DNA from: Candidatus Phocaeicola faecipullorum
GTDB taxonomy: Bacteria > Bacteroidota > Bacteroidia > Bacteroidales > Bacteroidaceae
NCBI GenBank assembly: GCA_018884025.1
Contig: JAHLFB010000262.1
Coordinates: forward strand, 1-36,948
Direction: 5' to 3'
DNA length: 36,948 nt
Below, in pieces: positions 18,564-25,640 of this stretch. Positions within the stretch are counted from its first letter, which is position 1; each line of letters opens with the position of its first letter. Made by a program: the position numbers and the translations under genes. The notes below the pieces were generated by a model. The model was not told where the DNA came from. It made no database searches and worked only from the letters and a program-made list of their open reading frames with translations.

Positions 18564-18799
18564 ATCAGTAATAGATTGACTACAGACAAACGTTACATAT
18601 TTTTATTATTAAATATAGTATATCTGTTCTCGGATAGTGAACTATTTTCCTTATGATAAGGATACAAGAGTAATACCGATTAATACATCATTATATTTCT
18701 CACACCATGCAGCGAAAATAATAGTTACGTTTGTTTCTTTGACAGAAGTGTCTATTCGGAAAACGCAAAAGTAACACTGTACTATCATTCTAACACTAT
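18564..18799. other. Non-coding stretch after the HTCS gene
   Basis: This is the first part of a 336-bp gap. I see no gene, RNA or convincing terminator in it. GTAACA at 18771-18776 is an inverted partial copy of the TTGTTAC half-site; its meaning is uncertain. The operator and promoter for the next gene fill the rest of the gap. Confidence 0.6.
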
Positions 18800-18866
18800 T
18801 TGTTACATCCGTTTTATCAATTGTTACGAATATTATATTTGTTAATGTGTATATATTTTAATTTTG
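18800..18866 (+). promoter_or_regulatory. Putative HTCS operator/promoter, copy A (fimbrillin-like unit)
   Basis: TTGTTAC at 18800-18806 and again at 18821-18827 (21-bp spacing) is followed after 31 bp by the -7 box TAATTTTG at 18859-18866. A further TTGTTA lies at 18839-18844. The predicted transcription start is near 18873, about 27 nt before the ATG. Copies B and C upstream of the sigma gene and the second GH28-like gene have the same spacing. The match is seen directly; HTCS binding is inferred. Confidence 0.7.
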
Positions 18867-18899
18867 CAGCATGAACAAATAATCTTAGAATAATAAATT

Positions 18900-19898
18900 A
18901 TGAGACGAAAAACATTTTTAATTTCTTTGGCGGTATCATTTATGTTTATCGCCTGTTCCGAAGAAAATGTTTCTACGCCTGGTGGCTCAGGAGATGCTAC
19001 TACTCCGGGAGAGGAAGTAACAGATTCGGCTGTAGTATTGAAAGCCAATATTAATGGCTTGAAATACTCAAACACGAGAGCAACTTCAGGAGGAAACTGG
19101 GAAAATCTGGAAGATACTTTGGTGGCAATCAAAATCGGCGATGAAGTAAAGAGCTACGGTGTGGACGAAGAAGGATTGCTGACTTGTAATGAACCTTTCT
19201 ATTGGGGCGATAATGATAAACTTACTATCGAAGGTTGGTATCCCTATAATGACGGAGAAAAGCCTGCCGAGGTTTCAGTGAAATCAGACCAGTCCGTTGA
19301 AGAAAACTTCCAGGCAAGTGATTTCCTTGAAGCACTTCCGGCAGAGATAGAAAAGGTATATCCAAGAATTTCATTCACCCACAGAGTATCAAAAGTGATA
19401 TTTTCCATCTCTGTAGAAAACGGAACTTCACAGGGAGCTGAACTTAAAATAATGAATCTTGTCGGTGTAGAAAATGGCAATGAAGTTACCCCTAATGATG
19501 AAAATACAGCTTTGATAGCTCCTCAAACGATACAGGAAGGAATAGAGTTTCTGAATATAAATCTTCTCTCAGGTGTATCAGCTGTTTATGAGGCTGATAA
19601 AGAATTCATTTTTGAACAAGGATATATATACTTTGTTGATGTAAAGATTTCAGAGGTTGGAGGTGTGACAGCAGAAATTGCAGATACTGTACTTTGGACA
19701 GGGGAAGATATAGATTTGCCGGGTGAGTCTTCAAAAGTGAATCCTGATACTTATGATAATGGCTGGTCCGGTGGTGATGATGAAAATTTAAATGGTGAAT
19801 CATCTAATGTATCATCACCGGGGATAACTGCTCCGGGATGGAATACTGATGGAGAAAGTACGGAATTACCGGCAACAAAAGATAGTTCTAACCAATAA
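18900..19898 (+). CDS. Fimbrillin-like surface lipoprotein
   Basis: A 332-residue lipoprotein with lipobox FIAC (Cys19) followed by SEEN, a surface-export type signal. Residues about 45-270 fit the fimbrillin/Mfa-like fold: after NGLKYSNTRAT come the characteristic KIGDEVKSYGVDEEG and a segment PRISFTHRVSKVIFSIS equivalent to the ISFxHxLSKV core of fimbrillin family proteins. The last 60 residues are low-complexity, rich in Gly, Ser, Asp and Thr. Members of this family form pili or act as stand-alone surface proteins; here no other pilus-assembly genes are present. It is the first gene of a unit with the following fimbrillin-like gene and has the TTGTTAC promoter (copy A), so it is likely made together with the PUL. 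Family call is moderately confident; a glycan-related role is inference. Confidence 0.72.
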   Translation: MRRKTFLISLAVSFMFIACSEENVSTPGGSGDATTPGEEVTDSAVVLKANINGLKYSNTRATSGGNWENLEDTLVAIKIGDEVKSYGVDEEGLLTCNEPFYWGDNDKLTIEGWYPYNDGEKPAEVSVKSDQSVEENFQASDFLEALPAEIEKVYPRISFTHRVSKVIFSISVENGTSQGAELKIMNLVGVENGNEVTPNDENTALIAPQTIQEGIEFLNINLLSGVSAVYEADKEFIFEQGYIYFVDVKISEVGGVTAEIADTVLWTGEDIDLPGESSKVNPDTYDNGWSGGDDENLNGESSNVSSPGITAPGWNTDGESTELPATKDSSNQ

Positions 19899-19965
19899 AC
19901 ATCTTTAGCTTAATAATCAACTAATTATAATAATAACATTAATTTGAATTTAAAATTTTGAATAT

Positions 19966-21618
19966 ATGAAAAGCAATTTTTTGAGATTATCTTATTTTGC
20001 AATAGCAGCTGCAGGAATGTTGACTGCATGTAACCAGGAAAATGTAAGTTCTGATATGGCGAACTCAGGCAATGTTCTGTCAATATCAGTAAGTCAAAAT
20101 GATTTCTCACCTGTTGATGCCGAAAGCCGCGCAGTAACAAATTTGACAAATAGAACAACCACTTTTGAGAACGGAGATAAGTTAGGACTTTATGTAGTAT
20201 CAAATGCAGACGGAAGCTATCATTACGAGAATGTTCCGTTTACTTACAATGGAGAATCATGGGAATCTGAATCTGCTTCTACTATATATTACTATAAGAA
20301 TTCTGATTATATAGTTTATTATCCTTATATTGAAGATTTGCAGCTTACAGTAGGTGAAACAGGAGTTTCAGGAGCTATAAAAACAGTATTTGAAAGTAAA
20401 TCAGATTTCTACACACAGAATACAGCCGATGCTTACGAGGCTGTTGATTTGATGATGGCAGAAGTTGAAAACCCAAGTGATGCGAATGTAACTTTCAACC
20501 TTGCTCATAAATTCTCAATGATTGAGATTTCTGTTCCGGTGCGTAAATACATTACGGAAAGAACATATAATGATGAGAAATTTGAATATAACGCTCCTGT
20601 AAAATTGGAATGGACTTCACCTTTGGCATATGGAGATAATGAAGTAACTCCGTATGCTGCTGGAAAAGGCGTTTATCGTTTTATTGTAAAGCCTGGAACA
20701 GATGTTGCTGTTAATATCGATGGCTATGTACAGTATGAAGAAGAACCATTTAATTTTAGTAATAACAATGCTGCATTAACTCTAACTGAAGGAAGTTTCA
20801 AGCATTATAAGGTAACAGTTGACGGTATTTCTAACGATGTAACAGTACGTGATTTGGAAGTTGGTGACTATTATTATTCAGATGGCAGTATCTATCCTTA
20901 TGGAAATCAAGAAGGAGACAATGATTTGAACAATCCGATGGTTGAAGGATGTATCGGGGTGATATATCAGGTAGCAGACCATACTTATGGAGATAATGAA
21001 AGAACAGCAGTTGTGGGAGTTAATGGAACAGAGTGGATACACGGAAATGTTATTGCATTGGAAGACTTGCAGGGTGATAAGATTGCTTGGGGTTCACATT
21101 CTACAGGTTTAGAAGGTAATATTTACTCAGGTACTGATGAAAATAGTCATATAGATATTAATTTTGTTACAGATATGCGTGGTTATGAATTATCTCATAA
21201 TGACAATCTCAGAGATGAAGCTTCAGTCAAGTCTGCATTAGATTATACCAAAGAATATCCTTCCACCTCATCCGGCTGGTATTTGCCTTCTGCAGGACAA
21301 ATGATGATGCTTTGGATTAATTTAGGAGAATATAATCTGAATATGAATGATGATTTGATGATTGGTGATAATAATTTGGAAGATCAGAAAGATGATTGCT
21401 ATACAAAATTATTATCACATTTTACAGCTATCGGCTCATCATTAGGAAATGTACAGCAATGGTGGACGGTAACTGAGAATTATGACTCTGGAGCAAATCA
21501 GAATAAAGCATGGACCTTTAAAATTAACACTCAATATAATAATGGTGATAAAACAGGTTTTCTTGATAGAAAGAAAGATACAAACCAAGCAGTAGTTCGT
21601 CCTGTATTATCATTCTAA
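19966..21618 (+). CDS. Fimbrillin-like lipoprotein with Lcl/DUF1566-like C-terminal domain
   Basis: A 550-residue lipoprotein with lipobox LTAC (Cys22) followed by NQEN. Residues about 30-290 fit the fimbrillin fold: ESRAVTNLTNRTTTFENGDKLG at the start, then VTFNLAHKFSMIEISVP, the family's usual 'FxHxLSM' strand. Residues about 300-550 look like a separate domain of the Lcl C-terminal/DUF1566 or FISUMP type, a C-type-lectin-like fold: SSGWYLPSAGQMMMLW, QWWTVTENYDSGANQNKAW and the ending AVVRPVLSF. Such domains often end surface proteins and may bind ligands. It lies 67 bp after the first fimbrillin-like gene with no promoter seen between, and is followed by two hairpins. Domain calls come from motif recognition only; the ligand is unknown. 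Confidence 0.72.
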   Translation: MKSNFLRLSYFAIAAAGMLTACNQENVSSDMANSGNVLSISVSQNDFSPVDAESRAVTNLTNRTTTFENGDKLGLYVVSNADGSYHYENVPFTYNGESWESESASTIYYYKNSDYIVYYPYIEDLQLTVGETGVSGAIKTVFESKSDFYTQNTADAYEAVDLMMAEVENPSDANVTFNLAHKFSMIEISVPVRKYITERTYNDEKFEYNAPVKLEWTSPLAYGDNEVTPYAAGKGVYRFIVKPGTDVAVNIDGYVQYEEEPFNFSNNNAALTLTEGSFKHYKVTVDGISNDVTVRDLEVGDYYYSDGSIYPYGNQEGDNDLNNPMVEGCIGVIYQVADHTYGDNERTAVVGVNGTEWIHGNVIALEDLQGDKIAWGSHSTGLEGNIYSGTDENSHIDINFVTDMRGYELSHNDNLRDEASVKSALDYTKEYPSTSSGWYLPSAGQMMMLWINLGEYNLNMNDDLMIGDNNLEDQKDDCYTKLLSHFTAIGSSLGNVQQWWTVTENYDSGANQNKAWTFKINTQYNNGDKTGFLDRKKDTNQAVVRPVLSF

Positions 21619-21631
21619 AAAAACTGATATT

Positions 21632-21666
21632 TCATATAATGTCTCCAGTGATGAGACATTATATGA
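21632..21666 (+). repeat. Perfect 14-bp hairpin after the fimbrillin-like unit
   Basis: Arms 21632-21645 and 21653-21666 (TCATATAATGTCTC and its exact complement) enclose a 7-nt loop, starting 13 bp after the stop codon. There is no T-run directly after it. It may protect the mRNA 3' end or form a double terminator with the next hairpin. Confidence 0.6.
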
Positions 21667-21672
21667 CACTTC

Positions 21673-21720
21673 AAATGGCGTTCGAACGGTATTATAACAC
21701 TGTTCGAACGCCATTTTAAG
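21673..21720 (+). terminator. Strong hairpin terminator of the fimbrillin-like unit
   Basis: Arms 21673-21687 and 21702-21716 (AAATGGCGTTCGAAC and its exact complement) pair over 15 bp and can extend inward by three pairs. The 3' arm ends in four T residues, a short tract. It separates the fimbrillin-like unit from the sigma/susCD operon, whose operator begins 15 bp after the hairpin. Confidence 0.75.
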
Positions 21721-21734
21721 TAATAATCTTTATC

Positions 21735-21801
21735 TTGTTACGATATTTACATCATTTGTTACACCTTTAATCCATCATAAAATGCTTTATTGATACTTTT
21801 G
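21735..21801 (+). promoter_or_regulatory. Putative HTCS operator/promoter, copy B (sigma/susCD operon)
   Basis: TTGTTAC at 21735-21741 and at 21756-21762 (21-bp spacing), then 31 bp, then the -7 box TACTTTTG at 21794-21801. No -33 TTTG is present at the usual distance. The predicted start near 21808 leaves only about 14 nt before the sigma-factor ATG, a very short leader. Confidence 0.7.
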
Positions 21802-21821
21802 TAATCGGAAAAACATGAATT

Positions 21822-22349
21822 ATGGAAAATACAAGTATCATATCCCAGGAAAAAATCGGTAAATTGGTTTCCGAAACTTATGAACATGATAAAGACACTG
21901 TACTTTATTATGTCTATAAGCGTATAGGTAATTACGAAGATGCGCAGGATATTACGCAGGATGTTTTTCTCCGCATGATGGAATATGGCAAGATGCTAAG
22001 AAGTGATACGGTGAGAAGCCTTATGTTTACCGTTGCAAGAAATCTCGTTACAGACTATATGCGCAGGCTGATTAGCAAACAGGAAGTTGGCGTTTATTCA
22101 ATGGAGGGTCTTGACATGACTTACGATGATGTGGAATGTAAAGTATTTGCCAAGGAGATATCCAAGTTGGAGATAATGAAAGCTAACAGTCTTCCCGAAC
22201 AGCGTCGGGTGATATATATGAAAAGCAGATTCGAATGTCTTTCCACAGAAGAAATAGCAGCTGAAATGTCACTTTCCAAACGTACAGTTGAGGGGCATCT
22301 GCTGATGGGAAGAAAACAAGTGAGAGAATTTATAAAACAATGTATATAA
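21822..22349 (+). CDS. FecI-like ECF sigma factor
   Basis: A 175-residue ECF sigma-70 factor that would redirect RNA polymerase to selected promoters. Region 2 lies at about 20-90 (YKRIGNYEDAQDITQDVFLRMM, then SLMFTVARNLVTDYMRR), and region 4 at about 120-172 (LPEQRRVIYMKSRFECLSTEEIAAEMSLSKRTVEGHL), with a normal helix-turn-helix. There is no signal peptide or membrane span. It is the first gene of the operon and ends 15 bp before susC. In most Bacteroidota ECF-controlled PULs a FecR-like anti-sigma gene follows and SusC carries an STN domain; neither is seen here. An out-of-frame ATG at 21815 lies just upstream and could affect initiation. The family call is secure; its targets are unknown. 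Confidence 0.9.
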   Translation: MENTSIISQEKIGKLVSETYEHDKDTVLYYVYKRIGNYEDAQDITQDVFLRMMEYGKMLRSDTVRSLMFTVARNLVTDYMRRLISKQEVGVYSMEGLDMTYDDVECKVFAKEISKLEIMKANSLPEQRRVIYMKSRFECLSTEEIAAEMSLSKRTVEGHLLMGRKQVREFIKQCI

Positions 22350-22364
22350 CAAAACTAAAATCGT

Positions 22365-25300
22365 ATGAAAGATAGAATTTATGGTTCTTCACCCAGAAAA
22401 GGGTTACTGGCAGTCCTTATAGCCTCTTCGATGATGGCAGGAGGAATAGGTCAGATTTATGCGGAATCGGCAGGAGTTTCTTCTGTCACCCAGTCTGTAT
22501 CAGTACAAGGTACTGTGCTCGATCCTGACGGATTTCCGGTGATTGGTGCAAGTATTCTTGAAAAGGGAACAACAAATGGTGTCATTACTGACATTGACGG
22601 TAATTTCGTTCTGAATGTATCATCATCAAAAGCTGTTGTCGTAATATCTTATATTGGTTTTAAAACAATAGAAATATCTGCATCGAATAAACAGGCATTA
22701 CAGAAGATTGTGCTTAAAGAGGATTCTGAAATGCTGGAAGAGGTCGTTGTAGTAGGTTATGGTACTCAGAAGAAAGCTACCCTGACAGGTTCTATCGAGC
22801 AGGTAAACGGAAAAGCCCTCGAAAGCCGTGCAGTAACCAATGTGGGTCTTGCATTGCAGGGACAGACTCCTGGTCTGACGGTAACACGTTCATCTCCACG
22901 TCCGGGTAATGAAGATATCAGTTTTCAGATTCGTGGTGCTACTTCTATCAATGGTGGTTCGCCACTTATCATTATAGACGGGGTTCCTGCACTTAATGCA
23001 CAATCTTTCCAGAATATGAACTCCGACGATATTGCCAGTATTTCTGTCTTGAAGGACGGTGCTGCATCTATCTATGGTGCAAAAGCGGCTAACGGTGTTA
23101 TTCTGGTAACAACCAAGAAAGGTAAAGGAAAACTGACTGTGGATTATAACTTCAACATGCGTTTCAGCACTCTTGGTATTACAGACTATTCTGCAACAAT
23201 GCAGCAGTATGCACAGATGTGGCTCGATGCGAACGACCAGGAAGAAGTGGAAGACTGGTGGGTATGGGTATCAAGAGAGAATATGGAAAAAATGGCTGCC
23301 GGATATGAAGGTATATACGAGACACGAGACTATGGAGATATCTTTATAGGTAATGCCAACCGTATAGACGAAATGTTTGCTACGAGATTCTCGTATCAGC
23401 ATAACTTGAGTTTGTCCGGAGCTACAGACAAGTCTGATTATCGTATCTCATTAGCTTACGCCGACAATCAGGGTAACCTTGCTACTGCATACGACGGACA
23501 GAAACAGCTGAACTTCCGTCTGAACTATGGTAACCAGCTTACAAAATGGTTAAAGTTGGAAACAGGTGCCAGCATGTTGCAGACTATTACAGAAGGCCCT
23601 TCTGTGGGACTTGACGCTTCACTGTATGCACAGGAAATGCCGCTCTTCCCGGCAAAGAACCCTTACGGACAATGGTATGCCGACTATGGTACTGTGGGAG
23701 ACCGTCAGCCAGCTGCAGCTACAGCCGATGGTGGTCGTGATAAGAAAAAATCACTGACAAGCCGTATCGACATGAAAGCGATTGTAGATATATGGAATGG
23801 AATAACATTCGAAGGTATGGCATCATTCCAGAACGAGGAATTCAGAAGAGAAAGATATGTGACACCGGTACAGACATATGACTGGTTCGGTAATCCTGCT
23901 GAGCAGCAGGTAGCAGTTACAGTCCCTACATTAAGTCTTACTGACCCGTCTAATCTTGCTCACAACAATCCAGGTTATCTGAATGTGGCAGAGAACTATT
24001 TCTACCAGTATTATTCTGCACTGCTGAAATATGCCAAAAAATTCGGTGACCATAACGTATCAGCTATGTTTGGTATTAATGCTGAAAAATATAATGTTAG
24101 TAAAACTGCTGCAGCCAGACTGAATTTTGTGGATGATGGTGTTTATGACCTTAATGCAGCCGAAAGTGATATGCTTGCCAACAGTGGTGGAAAATATCAT
24201 AACGGAACATACTCTTATATTGCAAAAGCAAATTACGACTATAAAGAAAAGTATCTTCTGGAACTTATGGGACGCCGCGACGGTAACTCCAAGTTTGCTC
24301 CTGGATACAGATTTAAGAATTATGGCTCTTTCTCATTGGGTTGGGTATTCACTCAGGAAAAATTCCTTGAACCTGTAACTAAATTTATAGGTCTTGATTT
24401 CGGTAAGGTACGTCTGAGCTATGGTGAATCAGGTAATGATGTCGGACTCGGCAATTATGACTATGTGTCTACCATAACTCAAGGAACTGCAGTATTAGGT
24501 TCACCGGCAGCATCTGTAATTGCTACAGGTCTTAACAACTCCGGTCTGATAAGTTTGACACGTACTTGGGAAAAAGTTACACAAAAGAATATCGGTGTAG
24601 ATCTGAATTTCCTTAATAACAGACTTGTTTTCAACTGGGACTACTTTATAAAGGAAAATATCGGTATGCTTTCGTCTGTGTCATATCCGGCCGTACTTGG
24701 TGGAACAGCTCCAAAAACAAACAGCGGTCATTTGCGCGTTAGAGGATGGGAAGTCTCTTTGACATGGAGAGACAGCTTTAAAGACTTCTCATATTTCATT
24801 ACAGGAAACCTGAGCGACTCAAGAAGTAAGCTTATGGACCTTGAAGGTGCTGACACATTTGTGGCTGGCAAGAACAACCTGAATGGCTATCCTCTTAATT
24901 CATGGTTTTTATTCAAGACTGACGGAGTATTTAAAGATCAGGCTGAAGTGGATGAATATTATGCTAAATACGGAAATCAGGGCGGTGCAATGTCTTTGCT
25001 ACCATACGGTAGCCAGACAGAATTGAGACCTGGTGATACCAAACGTCTTGATTTAAGTGGTGACGGATGTATAAATGCCGACGGAAGTGCATCAAGCGAC
25101 CTTATATATATGGGGGATGCAAATCCTCATTTCGTATTTGGTGTAACTGTTGGTGCCAACTGGAAAGGATTTGATTTCAATGCACTGTTCCAGGGTGTTG
25201 GAAGACAATATATCATGCGTCAGGGATGGATGGCCTATCCGTTCTCTGCGGGATACACTAACCAGAACCCGAGCTTTATCGGAAAAACATGGACAGAAGA

Positions 25301-25613
25301 AAATCCTAATGCTGAATATCCGCGTCTGACTGTTTACAAGGACAGAGCTGCATGGAACTATGCAAACAATGACTTTATGCTTCAGAACAACAGATATGTG
25401 AGATTGAAATCATTGGTATTCGGATATACACTTCCTAAAGAATGGACTACTAAAGTAAAATTACAGAAAGTAAGAGTTTATTTCTCAGGTAATGACCTGT
25501 GGGAAGCAACAAACATAAAAGACGGATTCGACCCTGAAATGGGAGAAATGGCACAGAACTCAGGTTATCCTTTCTCCAGAACATGGTCTTTCGGTCTGAA
25601 TGTCACACTTTAA
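22365..25613 (+). CDS. susC: SusC-family TonB-dependent glycan transporter (right-hand PUL)
   Basis: A 1082-residue outer-membrane channel that imports glycan fragments with the adjacent SusD protein. The signal peptide is about 1-34 (MKDRIYGSSPRKGLLAVLIA..IYAES), with a longer basic N-region than usual. The carboxypeptidase-D-like domain is at about 45-125 (VSVQGTVLDPDGFPVIGASI), followed directly by MLEEVVVVGYGTQKKATLTGSI, the plug (about 130-245; DDIASISVLKDGAASIYGAKAANGV) and the barrel, which ends in RTWSFGLNVTL. There is no STN domain, so it should not signal to the neighbouring sigma factor by the FecA/FecR route. It lies 15 bp after the sigma gene and 27 bp before susD. Confidence 0.95.
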   Translation: MKDRIYGSSPRKGLLAVLIASSMMAGGIGQIYAESAGVSSVTQSVSVQGTVLDPDGFPVIGASILEKGTTNGVITDIDGNFVLNVSSSKAVVVISYIGFKTIEISASNKQALQKIVLKEDSEMLEEVVVVGYGTQKKATLTGSIEQVNGKALESRAVTNVGLALQGQTPGLTVTRSSPRPGNEDISFQIRGATSINGGSPLIIIDGVPALNAQSFQNMNSDDIASISVLKDGAASIYGAKAANGVILVTTKKGKGKLTVDYNFNMRFSTLGITDYSATMQQYAQMWLDANDQEEVEDWWVWVSRENMEKMAAGYEGIYETRDYGDIFIGNANRIDEMFATRFSYQHNLSLSGATDKSDYRISLAYADNQGNLATAYDGQKQLNFRLNYGNQLTKWLKLETGASMLQTITEGPSVGLDASLYAQEMPLFPAKNPYGQWYADYGTVGDRQPAAATADGGRDKKKSLTSRIDMKAIVDIWNGITFEGMASFQNEEFRRERYVTPVQTYDWFGNPAEQQVAVTVPTLSLTDPSNLAHNNPGYLNVAENYFYQYYSALLKYAKKFGDHNVSAMFGINAEKYNVSKTAAARLNFVDDGVYDLNAAESDMLANSGGKYHNGTYSYIAKANYDYKEKYLLELMGRRDGNSKFAPGYRFKNYGSFSLGWVFTQEKFLEPVTKFIGLDFGKVRLSYGESGNDVGLGNYDYVSTITQGTAVLGSPAASVIATGLNNSGLISLTRTWEKVTQKNIGVDLNFLNNRLVFNWDYFIKENIGMLSSVSYPAVLGGTAPKTNSGHLRVRGWEVSLTWRDSFKDFSYFITGNLSDSRSKLMDLEGADTFVAGKNNLNGYPLNSWFLFKTDGVFKDQAEVDEYYAKYGNQGGAMSLLPYGSQTELRPGDTKRLDLSGDGCINADGSASSDLIYMGDANPHFVFGVTVGANWKGFDFNALFQGVGRQYIMRQGWMAYPFSAGYTNQNPSFIGKTWTEENPNAEYPRLTVYKDRAAWNYANNDFMLQNNRYVRLKSLVFGYTLPKEWTTKVKLQKVRVYFSGNDLWEATNIKDGFDPEMGEMAQNSGYPFSRTWSFGLNVTL

Positions 25614-25640
25614 TAAAGATACTTTAAAACAAGAACTTAT

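Noticed and set aside
18650-18665. Small palindrome CCTTATGATAAGG after the right HTCS gene as a terminator
   Set aside because: The loop would be one base and no T-run follows, so a functional terminator hairpin is not supported.
18900-21618. A complete fimbrial (Mfa/Fim) operon
   Set aside because: Only two fimbrillin-like lipoproteins are present, with no other recognisable pilus-assembly component.
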